Positions 46,727-56,416 of a stretch of 64,000 nucleotides of DNA are shown piece after piece. The stretch is from contig CAWAUB010000003.1 of the NCBI GenBank assembly GCA_963785155.1, positions 1-64,000 of the forward strand, written 5' to 3'. Every line of letters starts with the position of its first letter. Position 1 is the stretch's first letter. This stretch comes from DASUSH01 sp963785155. Its GTDB lineage: Bacteria > Actinomycetota > Thermoleophilia > Solirubrobacterales > 70-9. A program made the position numbers and the translations under genes. A model generated the notes under the pieces. That model was not told the DNA's origin. It saw nothing but the letters and a program-made list of their open reading frames with translations, and did not search any database.

Positions 46727-49170
46727 GCTCGCCCGACGTCCCCATCCTGAGCGGCACGCGCTCGTTCGAGGTCGACCCGTGGACCGTGCGCGAGGCCGAG
46801 CTCGACCTCGGGCGCCTCGCCCAGTCCGAGTCCATCTTCGCGCTCTGCAACGGCCACCTGGGCCTGCGCGGAAACCTCGACGAGGGCGAGCCCTCGGGCC
46901 TGCCGGGCACATACCTGAACGGTTACTACGAGGCGCGGCCGCTGCCCTACGCCGAGGCCGGCTACGGCTTCCCCGAGGACGGCCAGACGGTGGTCGACGT
47001 CACCAACGGCAAGCTGATCCGCCTGCTCGTCGTCGACGAGCCGTTCGACGTCCGCTACGGCGAGCTGCGCGAGCACAGGCGCACCCTCGACCTCCGCAGC
47101 GGGACGCTGACCCGCGAGGCCGTCTGGATCTCGCCGACCGGCCGCATGGTCAAGGTGACCACCACGCGCCTGGTCTCCTTTGCCCAGCGCGCGATCGCGG
47201 CGATCTGTTACGAGGTCGAGCCGCTCGACGGCCAGGCGCGGCTGGTCCTGCAGTCCGAGCTGGTCGCGAACGAGACCCTCCCCGACTCGGCGAAGCCCGA
47301 CGATCCCCGGATCAGCGCCGCGCTGGAGCACCCGCTCGTGAGCGAGCACTTCTCCGCGACCGAGCTGCGGGTCGCGATGGTCCACGTGACCAGGACGAGC
47401 GGCCTGCGCATGGGCGCTGCGATGGATCACGAGGTCGAGGGCCCGCCGGGGACCGACACCGACACCGAGGCCGAGGAGGACCTGGGCCGGATGACGGTGA
47501 CGACCGACTCGGCTCCCGGCCGGCCGCTGCGCGTCGTCAAGTACCTGGCCTATGGATGGTCGCGCCGCCGCTCGCTGCCTGCGATGCGCGACCAGGTCGA
47601 GGCGGCGCTGGCGGAGGCGCGCCACACCGGCTGGGACGGGCTGCTCGCCCTCCAGCGGGCGTTCCTCGACGAGGTCTGGGAGCGCGCCGACGTCGAAATC
47701 GAGGGCGACCCGGCGATCCAGCAGGCCGTCCGGTTCGGCATCTTCCACACGGTCCAGGCGGGCGCACGCGCCGAACGCCGCGCGATCGCCGCGAAGGGGC
47801 TGACCGGCTCCGGCTACGACGGCCATGCGTTCTGGGACACGGAGATCTTCGCGCTGCCGCTGCTGACCTACGCGCTCCCCGACGCGGCGGCGCAGGCGCT
47901 GCGCTGGCGCCACACGACGCTGCGGCAGGCGAAGGAGCGGGCGCGCCAGCTCGGCCTGAAGGGCGCCGCCTTCCCCTGGCGGACGATCCACGGCGAGGAG
48001 TGCTCCGCCTACTGGCCGGCGGGCACCGCGGCCTTCCACGTGAACGCGGACATCGCGTACGCGGTCACGCGCTACCTGGCAGCGTCCGGCGACGAGCAGT
48101 TCGAAAAGGAAGTTGCGCTAGAGCTGCTGGTCGAGACCGCGCGCGTGTGGCGCACGATCGGCCATCACGACGCCCACGGGGCCTTCCGGATCGACGGGGT
48201 CACCGGCCCTGACGAGTACACCGCGATCGTCGACAACAACGTCTACACGAACCTGATGGCGCAGCTCAACCTGCGCGAGGCCGCCAAGCTGGTCGAGCGC
48301 CACCCAGCGGAGGCCGCCGCGCTCGGCGTCGACCCCGAGGAGGCGGCCAGCTGGCACGACGCGGCCGAGGCGATGCTCATCCACTGGGACCCGGAGCTCG
48401 GGATCCATCCGCAGAGCGAGGACTTCACGGAGCACGAGCGGTGGGATTTCGAGTCGACGCCGGAGGCGCACTACCCGCTGCTCCTCAACTACCCCTACTT
48501 CGACATCTACCGCAAGCAGGTGATCAAGCAGGCCGACCTGGTGATGGCGATGCACCTGCGCGGCGACTACTTCACGGACGAGCAGAAGCGCAAGAACTTC
48601 GACTACTACGAGGGGCTGACCGTCCGAGATTCCTCGCTATCGGCGTGCACGCAGGCGGTGATCGCCGCCGAGGTCGGCCACCTGGACCTCGCCTACGAAT
48701 ACTTCGTGGAGGCGGCCCGGGTCGACCTGGACGACATCTTCCGCAATACGGACCACGGGGTTCATATCGCCTCGCTGGCGGGCGCCTGGATGGCCGCTGT
48801 CGCCGGCTTCGGCGGCTTCCGCGATTACGACGGCGAGCTGAGCTTCCGCCCCCGGCTGCCCGCGGCGCTCGGCAGGGTCTCGTTCCGCATCTTCTTCCGC
48901 GGCCGGCGGATCATGGTCGACGTCAGCTCGCAGCACGCGGTCTACACGCTGCACGAGGGCGATCCGATCGACGTGACCCACCACGGCGAGCCGGTGACCC
49001 TGTCGACGGGCGCTCCCGTGACCAGGAAGATCGAGGAGATCGAGGACATCGATCCGCCTTCCCAGCCCCCGGGACGGGAGCCGGGGCACTCCGGGCCGGG
49101 CAACCACAAGAAGCGGCGCTCGGCATCGGGCGTTGGCGGCATCGGACTGCCGCCGGGCGGGTCGACCTGA
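46723..49170 (+). CDS. glycoside hydrolase family 65 phosphorylase (trehalose/maltose/kojibiose type)
   Basis: An 815-residue cytoplasmic enzyme that phosphorolyses an alpha-linked disaccharide to beta-glucose 1-phosphate plus glucose. N-terminal beta-sandwich (SESIFALCNGHLGLRGNLDE, GTYLNGYYE), then the (alpha/alpha)6 barrel: GSGYDGHAFWDTEIFALPLL, GAAFPWRTIHGEECSAYW, and GVTGPDEYTAIVDNNVYTNL with the general acid Glu498 in GPDEY. Phosphate-binding region near DSSLSACTQAVIAAEVG. C-terminal jelly-roll to about 780, then a disordered Pro/Gly tail. Trehalose or maltose cannot be told apart by eye. Works with PgmB, encoded just upstream with overlap, to make glucose 6-phosphate. Intact. Confidence 0.92.
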   Translation: MSSPDVPILSGTRSFEVDPWTVREAELDLGRLAQSESIFALCNGHLGLRGNLDEGEPSGLPGTYLNGYYEARPLPYAEAGYGFPEDGQTVVDVTNGKLIRLLVVDEPFDVRYGELREHRRTLDLRSGTLTREAVWISPTGRMVKVTTTRLVSFAQRAIAAICYEVEPLDGQARLVLQSELVANETLPDSAKPDDPRISAALEHPLVSEHFSATELRVAMVHVTRTSGLRMGAAMDHEVEGPPGTDTDTEAEEDLGRMTVTTDSAPGRPLRVVKYLAYGWSRRRSLPAMRDQVEAALAEARHTGWDGLLALQRAFLDEVWERADVEIEGDPAIQQAVRFGIFHTVQAGARAERRAIAAKGLTGSGYDGHAFWDTEIFALPLLTYALPDAAAQALRWRHTTLRQAKERARQLGLKGAAFPWRTIHGEECSAYWPAGTAAFHVNADIAYAVTRYLAASGDEQFEKEVALELLVETARVWRTIGHHDAHGAFRIDGVTGPDEYTAIVDNNVYTNLMAQLNLREAAKLVERHPAEAAALGVDPEEAASWHDAAEAMLIHWDPELGIHPQSEDFTEHERWDFESTPEAHYPLLLNYPYFDIYRKQVIKQADLVMAMHLRGDYFTDEQKRKNFDYYEGLTVRDSSLSACTQAVIAAEVGHLDLAYEYFVEAARVDLDDIFRNTDHGVHIASLAGAWMAAVAGFGGFRDYDGELSFRPRLPAALGRVSFRIFFRGRRIMVDVSSQHAVYTLHEGDPIDVTHHGEPVTLSTGAPVTRKIEEIEDIDPPSQPPGREPGHSGPGNHKKRRSASGVGGIGLPPGGST

Positions 49171-49171
49171 G

Positions 49172-50638
49172 TCAGCCGTCGCGGAAGAGGGCGAGGCCGC
49201 CGATCACGCCGACGTAGGCGGTGCCGTCGGGGCCGATCGTCACCGGCGCGTAGTTGTTGTTGAGGCCGAGGCCGTTGCCCGCGAGCCGCTTGAAGACCGT
49301 GCTGCCGTCGTCGAAGTCGAGCGCGGTGAAGTACCAGTAGTCATCGCCGTTCGGGTTCGGCGGCTTCGTGTATGTGTAGACGAGGCCCGCGGGGAGCGAG
49401 ACCTTGGGCACGACCGAAGGCGCGATCTCGTCGCTGCGCCAGACCGACCGGCAGCGGCCGCGGCGGACGTCGATCCGCTCGAGGCCCGGCGTCGTGGTCG
49501 CCCCGCCCTGGACCGCGAGCGGGCCGCCGTAGCCGTAGTTGTTCTCGACGACGAGCGAGCGGCCGGCGGCGATCAGCGACTGGTCGGTCGCGCTCGCGCC
49601 CGCGTCGAATACGCGCCTGCTGCAGACTTTCCGCCCGCGGCTCTTTGCGCCGCGCCGGTAGACGGCAACGGACATCGGGTCGCCGTTGTCGGTGATCGCG
49701 ACGTGGCGCTTCGCGATCAGGGTCGGAGTCGTCCCGGAGCCCGCCTGCGTCTGGCCGGGCTTGGTCTCGCCGATGTTCGGATACGGCCGGCGCCAGACGG
49801 TGCGCACCTCCGAGCCGTCGGCCTCGAAGCGGTAGAGCGCACCGTTGGTGACGATGAAGACGCCGCCGGTCTCGTCGATCGCGAAGGAGTTGTGGATCCG
49901 CTCGCCCAGGTCGGTGCTGGCGATCGCGCCGGTGGCGGGGTCGACCCAGCCAACCGTTCCCTCGACCGAGGCGAACCACAGCCGCCCGCTCCAGTCGGGC
50001 AACGCCGAGACGATCGAGTCGCCGCCGGAGACCACCCCGCTCAGGTCGTGATCGGCGACCAGCTCGAAGCCGGGCGCCTCGGTCTGCCCGATCACGAAGA
50101 TGTGCTCGGTCGGCGTCGGGACGACGGCGCGGTCGAGGTTGTCGAGGAAGAAGTAGCCGCCGCCGGAGAAGCCGGTGAACGTGTTGGCGCCCGACTGCTC
50201 GCGCGGCGGCAGCTCGTAGGCCGCGAGCGTCGCCAGCGTCTGCGGGTCGAGCAGGGCGAGGACCGGGCGGTCGAGGCCGACGCAGACGGTGACGATCCGG
50301 CCGCGCGAGTCGAAGGTGACCGAGGCGCACTCGCGGGCGAAGAGGGTGGAGGCCGTGGTCGTGTCGTTGCCGAGCGGCCCGAGCCTGCGGTAGGAGTCGG
50401 TCATGTAGGCGTCGTTGTGGAGGTTGCTGTTCGGGTCGGCGGCCATGAACGGGTTCTGCGGCGGTCGCCAGCGCTGGCGGATCGGGTCGGGTGTGGCCGG
50501 CTCGCCGGAGAAGGCTGGGACGTCGGCGGGCCCGACTCCGGCCGGGATCGGCGTCACCGGCACGCCGGGCGTCTGCGCAGTTGCGGCAGGGGCGGCGGCG
50601 AGGGACGCCAGCAGGGCTAGGGCGAATGTGCGTCGCAT
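49172..50638 (-). CDS. secreted PQQ-like beta-propeller protein
   Basis: A 488-residue exported protein with signal peptide FALALLASLAAAPAATAQ. About 6-7 propeller blades (TLATLAAYELPPREQSG, GRLWFASVEGTVGWVDPATG, GGVFIVTNGALYRFEADGSE, DYWYFTALDFDDGSTVFKRL) give a quinoprotein-like fold; no PQQ-binding or catalytic site is visible. ATG 50638 overlaps by one base the stop of the GH172-like gene, so the two are translationally coupled. Possibly a binding or scaffold partner of that enzyme. Intact. Confidence 0.7.
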   Translation of the reverse strand: MRRTFALALLASLAAAPAATAQTPGVPVTPIPAGVGPADVPAFSGEPATPDPIRQRWRPPQNPFMAADPNSNLHNDAYMTDSYRRLGPLGNDTTTASTLFARECASVTFDSRGRIVTVCVGLDRPVLALLDPQTLATLAAYELPPREQSGANTFTGFSGGGYFFLDNLDRAVVPTPTEHIFVIGQTEAPGFELVADHDLSGVVSGGDSIVSALPDWSGRLWFASVEGTVGWVDPATGAIASTDLGERIHNSFAIDETGGVFIVTNGALYRFEADGSEVRTVWRRPYPNIGETKPGQTQAGSGTTPTLIAKRHVAITDNGDPMSVAVYRRGAKSRGRKVCSRRVFDAGASATDQSLIAAGRSLVVENNYGYGGPLAVQGGATTTPGLERIDVRRGRCRSVWRSDEIAPSVVPKVSLPAGLVYTYTKPPNPNGDDYWYFTALDFDDGSTVFKRLAGNGLGLNNNYAPVTIGPDGTAYVGVIGGLALFRDG

Positions 50639-52708
50639 CAGCCCGGCAAAGGATGCCGGGAGAGCGTCTCGAGCGCGAAGATACTCGCGACCCCTGCGTC
50701 CGCCTGCGGGGTCAGCGTCACCCGGATCGAGTCCTTGCCCCTCGTCAGGCCGGGGCGGATGTCGAAGTCGTCCTCCAGCCAGCGCTTCCAGGATGTCGGG
50801 ATTCCCGCGGGGTGGGCCCAGGTACCGGCGGGCTTGCCGTCGATCTCCACCGCGAGCGACGGGAACGGGGCCTGCTGGTCGAACAGGCCGCGCAGGACGA
50901 CGCCCTCGTTGTCGGGGTCTACGTCCAGCCGCGCGGTGATGGGCCCGGCGAAGCGGATTCCCTGCGCGGTCAGGCCCTGGGGCGAGGTCGCCGGGTCGGG
51001 GGCCGGGTAGTAGCTGCCGCCGATCACCACAGTCGAGGTGGTCGAGTTGCCGTCCAGGTCGCCCTCGAAGTAGGCGCTCAGCTCGGTCGCCTCGCTGGCG
51101 CCGGCCAGCTCGTGGGCGGACGCGGAGGCGGCGTCTGCGGGCAGGAGCTGGTCGCTCTCGGTGAGCGTGGGCCGCGCCCTGTAGGAGAACGACGTCACCC
51201 CGACCTGGGCGGGCTGCTCGTCGCCGCCCCCGTGCTCGTGGCCGTGCTCGATCGCGCTCGACCAGCGCGGGCCGTCGTCGGCGAAGACGCGGTACTGGCT
51301 CTGCGTGCCGGCGCCGCCCGGCGTGGAGCCCAGCGGCCCCGCGCCACCGAGCTCGCGGGTGAACGCGCCGTTGGCGAAGTAGAAGCCGGCGTTGGAGAAC
51401 TCCTCGTGGCCGGTGCCGTAGAAGGAGGGGGAGCGCGAGCCGTCGATGTGGATCCGCTCGTCGCCCTCGAGGAATCGCTGCAGCGGGTTCTGGCCGCTGG
51501 CGGGGCCGCCGTCGAGAATGTCCATCACCACCGACGCGAGCCTGCCCGACCCCGCGGTGTCGATGATCCGTGTGTCCGAGCCCTCCGCGGCCTGCTCGAC
51601 GTGGTACTCGCCGATCAGCCGCCCGGCCGTCTTCGGCACCTTCGGCCCGAGCCACCCGTCCACGGTGACCTCGGCCTTGGCGCCGTCCGCCGCCACGAGC
51701 TCGATCTCGCCGCCGCGGCGGAACGGGATCGGCAGGGCGAAGTAGCCGGTGCCGGCCGCGGGGTCCATGCCGAATCCGGCGGCGTCGATCGGGCGCGTCT
51801 CGATCCCGTCGCCGAAGAGGCTCGCGAGCGGGACGTCGATGTCGGGCGGGCGGCCGCCGACCGAGACCCGCAGCGACAGGGCGCGCAGGGTCTCGATGTC
51901 GAACGGGTCGACCGCGAAGCGCAGGTACTCGACGGTCCCGGCGCCGCCGAGCCGGGCGATCGGGAGCTCGGCCGCGCCGTCGACGATGACCCGGCTGGCG
52001 GTGAACTCGGGCTTCCCCCTCGGCCGCATGCCGGTGCTGTTCAGGATGCCGGCGTCGCCGCTCATGTCGGTCGCGCGGTCGAACGGCTCGACCTTCGTTC
52101 CGTCGGGCGCGAGCAGCAGGTTCATCTGCCACCAGCCGATCCCGTCGGAGACCGGCACGCCCGTCGTCCTCACCTCGACCGAGCGGTTGAAGCAGAAGGG
52201 GACGTAGGAGTAGGTGCCGCCGCTGGAGACATCCTGGTCGCCGACGAGCGGCCCCGGGTAGCCGCTCACCCGGCCGGCGTAGAACTCGGTGAGCTCCTCG
52301 TCGAAGCTCGGCTCGGCCTCACCGTCGATGAAGACCTTGAGCCTGCCGAACGGCTCCGCGGACCCGAGCGGCGGCCCGGCCGTGGCGAAGAAGGTGCGGG
52401 TGATGCAGCCGGGGCCGTCGTGCTCGTACATCACGTACTCGCTGCCGGCGCGGCGCACGAAGGTCTGCGTCAGTCCGATCCCTGTCCCCGCGCCGCCGTA
52501 GGAGCCGCCGTCGACGTTGCCGCCCGTGCGGTCGTGGCTCGAGACCATGATCGTGCGGAAGCGCTCGGGCAGCGGGTCGAGCTTCGCGGCCGGGTCGCCG
52601 AGGCGGTCGAGCAGGAGGTCGGCGGAGAGGGGAGGGGCCTTCGCCGACGCGGCGGTCGCCTGAAGCAGCGTGGCGGCGACGAGTAGCGGCGAAGAGCCGG
52701 AAGCGCAT
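50638..52708 (-). CDS. secreted GH172 (DUF2961) glycoside hydrolase-like protein (one frameshift)
   Basis: About 690 codons. The domain start MVSSHDRTGGNVDGGSYGG and GPGCITRTFFATAG, DISV-like strands and SPSFYGTGHEEFSNAGFYF are the DUF2961 landmarks, where the Glu in the GTG.E motif is expected to be catalytic. Characterised GH172 enzymes act on fructofuranosides or as exo-D-arabinofuranosidases, for instance on arabinan from actinobacterial walls. The N-terminus is ATG 52708 (MRFRLFA), with a base gained near 52690, then the signal continues LLVAATLLQATAASAK. C-terminal half is a second jelly-roll plus a linker. Coupled to the propeller gene downstream. Confidence 0.75.
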
Positions 52709-52801
52709 CGCGTGAGTTTTGCCGCTCACAGCACCGCCCGCGCGAGTGGACAAACCCCGATCTCCCTACCAAAGTGCTAGGCACCGTTTAGGCTCGCGCC
52801 T

Positions 52802-53819
52802 GTGGAGGCCGGAGAGCTCAACCTCAGGCTCGAGCCCGAGGACGAGTACATGCACGAGGTCGAGGACGACTCGCGCTTCAACGAGTCCATGTACTTCAAC
52901 GCCTTCGACCCGGCCGCGGGCGTCGGCGGCTTCTTCCGGGTGGGCAACAGGCCGAACGAGGGCTACGCGGAGATGACGATCTGCATCTACCTGCCCGACG
53001 GCTCGGTCGGGTTCATGTTCGGCCGGCCGGAGATCGCGGACAACGAATCATTCGACGCGGCCGGCATGCGCTTCGCCGTCCAGGAGCCGTTCGTCGCGCA
53101 GACCGTCGCCTACGAGGGCAAGCTCGCGCTCCTCTCGGACCCGCTCGCGATGAAGGACCCGAAGCGCGCCTTCACGGAGGCGGAGCACGTCGACTGCTCG
53201 GTCGCGCTCGACTACCGAGGCCTCTCGCCGATGCTCGGCGGCGAGGTAATTCGCGATGACGACGGCGACGCGCCGTTCGACGGCACCGACCTCGCGACCA
53301 GCTTCGCCCGCGGCCACTACGAGCAGCACGTCGGCGCGAGGGGACGGATCGCGGTGGGCGGGGACTGAGTGGCCGATCGATGGGTTCGGCCTGCGCGACC
53401 ACTCCTGGGGCCCGCGCTCCTGGCAGGCGCCTGTCTGGTACCGCTGGCTCACCTGCAACGCGGGCGAGGAGGACGGCTTCATGGTCTCGGTCATCGCGAC
53501 CGACGACGGCGCGGTTCGCCGCTCCGGCGTGATCTTCGAGGACGGCGGCTACACACCGATCCTGGACGCGCAGCTGTCGACGGAGACCGTCGGCGAGGAC
53601 CGCTACCACCAGCGGATCCGCTGCCTCGCCCGCACCGCCGATCGGGAGGTCGAGATCACCGGCGACGTGCGCTCACTGATCCCGCTGCGCCATCGCAAGG
53701 CGCAGGCGATGACCCGGATCAGCGAGGGCCTCACCAAGTACAGCTGGGAGGGCCACACCGGCTACGGCCTTTCCGAGTACCTCGACCGGATCGAGGACGG
53801 CGTTCCCGTGGGCGAGTAG
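52802..53819 (+). CDS. CrtC-like/DUF7064-7065 lipocalin-type protein (one frameshift)
   Basis: About 339 codons, GTG 52802. The N-terminal half (EDDSRFNESMYFNAFDPAAG, EMTICIYLPDGSVGFMFGRP) and the C-terminal IDGFGLRDHSWGPRSW, WYRWLTCNAGEEDGFMVSVI and EVEITGDVRSLIPLRHRK place it in the group of lipocalin-like proteins related to hydroxyneurosporene synthase (CrtC). GxG-RDHSWG is the family hallmark. Frame changes near 53360 in GGGCGGGG. Lies before a fatty-acid desaturase; a role in lipid or isoprenoid chemistry is inference. Confidence 0.7.
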
Positions 53820-53874
53820 CTCACTTCCGGGTAATAACTCAATTTGCAGGCGTAGTTAGGGCACCCGAATACCG

Positions 53875-53894
53875 GCGGATCATCGTCGATCCGC
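53875..53894 (+). promoter_or_regulatory. inverted repeat upstream of the desaturase
   Basis: GCGGATC at 53875-53881 pairs exactly with GATCCGC at 53888-53894 around six bases. It lies 57 bases before the desaturase start, in the most AT-rich gap of this part, so an operator is a fair guess. Confidence 0.4.
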
Positions 53895-53951
53895 GATCTG
53901 TCACCCTTTTGCCTAAGCAGTCGACGTTTCGGGAGAGACAGACGGAGACCC

Positions 53952-55010
53952 TTGGAAGCTGCAACCGCGACAATTCAGCCTGCGAAAAAGAGAGAGCGCC
54001 CGTTCTGGTACGAGGGCCTCGCGCCGTACATGAAGCCGAATCTCGGCCTCAGCATCCTCGACCTGCTGACCTCGGTCGTCCCGTTCTTCCTCGGCTGGGT
54101 CGGGATGTACCTGGCGCTCGAGAACGTCGGCTACTGGCTCGCCTTCATCATCGGCATCCCGACCGCCGGTTTCCTGCTTCGCACCTTCATCGTCTTCCAC
54201 GACTGCACGCACGGATCGTTCATGCCGACGAAGAAGCAGAACCACGTGATCGGCGTCTTCACCGGGCTGCTCGTCTTCACCCCGTTCGCCCGCTGGGGCC
54301 ACCAGCACGCCGTCCACCACGGCACGGCGGGGGACATCGAGCGTCGCGGCACCGGCGACGTCGAGACGGCCACGCTCAGCGAGTACCGGGAGATGACGCC
54401 GAAGCAGCGCGCCCTCTACCGCGCCTTCCGCAACCCCGCGATCATGTTCACGATCGGCCCGCTCTACTCGCTGATGATCATGCCCCGCTTCGTCCCCAAG
54501 GACGAGCGCCCGCGGATCCGCCACTCGGTGATCCTGACCAACATCGCGCTCGCGGTGATCATCACCGGCATGTGCTTCCTGGTCGGCCCGTTCACCTTCT
54601 TCATCCTCGAGTTCCCGGTGATCCTGATGGCGGGCATGGCCGGCGTCTGGCTCTTCTACGTCCAGCACCAGTTCGAGGATGTCTACTGGGAGAACTCGGA
54701 TGACTGGAGCTACGCCGACGCGGCCCTGCGCGGCAGTTCGTACCTGAAGCTGCCGAAGGTCCTGCAGTGGTTCAGCGGCAACATCGGTCTCCATCACGTC
54801 CATCACCTGAGCGCGAAGGTGCCGAACTACAACCTCCAGGCCGCGCACGACAACAACGACATCTTCGATGACGTCCCGGTGCTCACGTTCTGGAGCTCCT
54901 TCGGCTGCACCCGGTTCAAGTTGATCGACGACGACACCGGCCGCCTGCTCACCTGGGCAGACGTGCGCGCGCTGGAAGGCGCGCAGCCCGCCGCGGTCTC
55001 CCCAAGCTGA
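53952..55010 (+). CDS. membrane fatty-acid desaturase, DesA/omega-6 type
   Basis: A 352-residue di-iron membrane enzyme that introduces a double bond in acyl chains using O2 and a reductant. Three His boxes are complete: HDCTHGS (from His83), HQHAVHH (from His117) and HHVHH (His281-285). Hydrophobic segments LLTSVVPFFLGWVGMYLALE, YWLAFIIGIPTAGFLLRTFI and ILTNIALAVIITGMCFLVGP surround them. TTG 53952 follows GGAG. Position of the double bond (Delta-12 or other) cannot be read from sequence. Intact; a small inverted repeat upstream could be its operator. Confidence 0.9.
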   Translation: MEAATATIQPAKKRERPFWYEGLAPYMKPNLGLSILDLLTSVVPFFLGWVGMYLALENVGYWLAFIIGIPTAGFLLRTFIVFHDCTHGSFMPTKKQNHVIGVFTGLLVFTPFARWGHQHAVHHGTAGDIERRGTGDVETATLSEYREMTPKQRALYRAFRNPAIMFTIGPLYSLMIMPRFVPKDERPRIRHSVILTNIALAVIITGMCFLVGPFTFFILEFPVILMAGMAGVWLFYVQHQFEDVYWENSDDWSYADAALRGSSYLKLPKVLQWFSGNIGLHHVHHLSAKVPNYNLQAAHDNNDIFDDVPVLTFWSSFGCTRFKLIDDDTGRLLTWADVRALEGAQPAAVSPS

Positions 55011-55075
55011 ACATCGATAATTCACATTGGCGCGAGCTCGACGAGCCGCGGGTTCCTGCGCTGACCGACGAGGAG

Positions 55076-55585
55076 ATGAACGCGGTCACGCGAACGCTCG
55101 CGAAGGGCGCGGGCAAGGCCGTCGGCGGGCCCCCGCCCAACATCTTCCTGACGCTCGGCCGCCACCCCCGTCTGTTCGCGCCCTGGCTCGCCTTCGCGGC
55201 GCAGATGATGCCTCGCGGGGCGCTCCCGCGCGAGGACACCGAGCTCCTGATCCTCCGCGTCGCCTGGAACACCCGCTGCCGGTACGAGTGGGACCACCAC
55301 GTGCGGATGGGCCGGGAGGCCGGCCTCTCCGACACGGACATGGAGCGGGTCTGCGATGGACCTGAGGCCGAGGGGTGGACGGAGCGCCAGCGCGACCTGC
55401 TCGCCGCCTGCGACGAACTTCACACCGAGGGGGTGCTCTCCGACGCAACCTTCGAGCGGCTGAGCGCCCACCTCAACGACAAGCGCCTCGTCGAGTTCTG
55501 CTTCCTCGTCGGCCACTACGAGATGCTCGCGATGACCCTCCTCAGCCTCGGCGTCCAGCCCGAGGCCCCGCTGCCCGAGTCCTAA
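55076..55585 (+). CDS. carboxymuconolactone decarboxylase (CMD)/AhpD-like protein
   Basis: A 169-residue helical protein. The CMD core is LPREDTELLILRVAWNTRCR then YEWDHHVRMGREAGLSDTDM, with the C..H region of AhpD-type folds reduced to one Cys. The tail (RLVEFCFLVGHYEMLAMTLL) is also typical. Family members act as decarboxylases, peroxidase partners or antioxidant enzymes; this one is unassigned. ATG 55076 is used, though the conserved upstream residues (ELDEPRVPALTDEE) continue 20 codons further to a CTG that overlaps the desaturase stop. Confidence 0.8.
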   Translation: MNAVTRTLAKGAGKAVGGPPPNIFLTLGRHPRLFAPWLAFAAQMMPRGALPREDTELLILRVAWNTRCRYEWDHHVRMGREAGLSDTDMERVCDGPEAEGWTERQRDLLAACDELHTEGVLSDATFERLSAHLNDKRLVEFCFLVGHYEMLAMTLLSLGVQPEAPLPES

Positions 55586-55941
55586 CCGAGCCCGCAGTCG
55601 CGCCGGGCCTCGTCGCGATCGAGGTAGCCCTGGACCCTGCGAACTCTGCCGTCCTCGATCCCGAGCGCCATCGCGGTTCGGCTGTCCAGCTCGATCCCGC
55701 CCCGCCCGACACCGGTCTCGTGCAGGTAGACGAGTATCCCGTCCTCGATTTCGAACGCCTCCTCCACCTCGAACTCGTAGCGCTCGAGCGTTCCCAGGAT
55801 CTCGCGCATGTACTCGAGGTAGGCGTCGGGCCCGCGGATGACCCGTTCGGCATCCATGCCGCCACGGGTGCCGTACCAGACGACATCGGGATGGAGGGCC
55901 TCGGAGAAGGCGGCGTAATCGCGGGCAGACGCCAGCGCCAT
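55582..55941 (-). CDS. SnoaL-like/NTF2-fold protein
   Basis: A 119-residue protein of the SnoaL-like family. YAAFSEALHPDVVWYGTRGG, RVIRGPDAYLEYMREILGTL, FEIEDGILVYLHETGVG and the ending VQGYLDRDEARR are typical. The frame upstream of ATG 55941 encodes SENEILARKYMAL, matching the usual family start, without a clear start codon. It is divergent from a second SnoaL-like gene and converges (4-base overlap) on the CMD gene. Confidence 0.78.
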   Translation of the reverse strand: MALASARDYAAFSEALHPDVVWYGTRGGMDAERVIRGPDAYLEYMREILGTLERYEFEVEEAFEIEDGILVYLHETGVGRGGIELDSRTAMALGIEDGRVRRVQGYLDRDEARRDCGLG

Positions 55942-56014
55942 GTACTTCCGCGCCAGGATTTCGTTCTCCGAGGCGATAAGGGAACTCTCTCACGAAGGTC
56001 TACGATCGGAGGCG

Positions 56015-56416
56015 ATGTCCCAGGAGAACATCGAGGTCGTCAGGGCCATGAACGAGGCCTACGAGAGCGGCGAGATCGAGAGGTCGCTCGAATACCTCGA
56101 TCCGGAGGTCGAATGGCGGGGCACCGTGGGCGGCGTCGAGGAAAAACACGTCGTCCGGGGGCGCGACGAGGTGGTCGCCGCGTTCATCGAGAGCCTCGCG
56201 ACCTGGGAGCGACTGAGCCTCGACTACGTCCGCTATATCGACGCCGGGGACCAGGTCGTCGTCTTCATCCACGAGATCGCGCGGGGGGTGGAGAGCGGGG
56301 TGGAGCTCGAGTCGGAGACGGCGATGATCTATACCGTCGCCGGTGGCAAGGTGACCCACGCGCGCGGCTACATGGATCGAGAAGCGGCGCTTGCGGTTGC
56401 CGGAGTGTCTGGCTGA
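56015..56416 (+). CDS. SnoaL-like/NTF2-fold protein
   Basis: A 133-residue protein. ATG 56015 follows GGAGG. MSQENIEVVRAMNEAYESGE is the common opening of a family greatly expanded in Thermoleophilia; EYLDPEVEWRGTVGGV, KHVVRGRDEVVAAFIESLAT, DQVVVFIHEIARG and HARGYMDREAAL follow. Substrate unknown. It is a paralog of the divergent gene at 55582, and of the truncated gene at 5129. Confidence 0.82.
   Translation: MSQENIEVVRAMNEAYESGEIERSLEYLDPEVEWRGTVGGVEEKHVVRGRDEVVAAFIESLATWERLSLDYVRYIDAGDQVVVFIHEIARGVESGVELESETAMIYTVAGGKVTHARGYMDREAALAVAGVSG

Noticed and set aside
46525..48039. 504-codon reverse frame opposite pgmB/GH65
   Set aside because: No family motif and composition of an antisense shadow; the forward genes have full catalytic motifs.
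50491..52686. 731-codon forward frame opposite the GH172-like gene
   Set aside because: Repetitive Val/Arg/Asp/Gly composition with no recognisable motif; shadow of the real reverse-strand gene.
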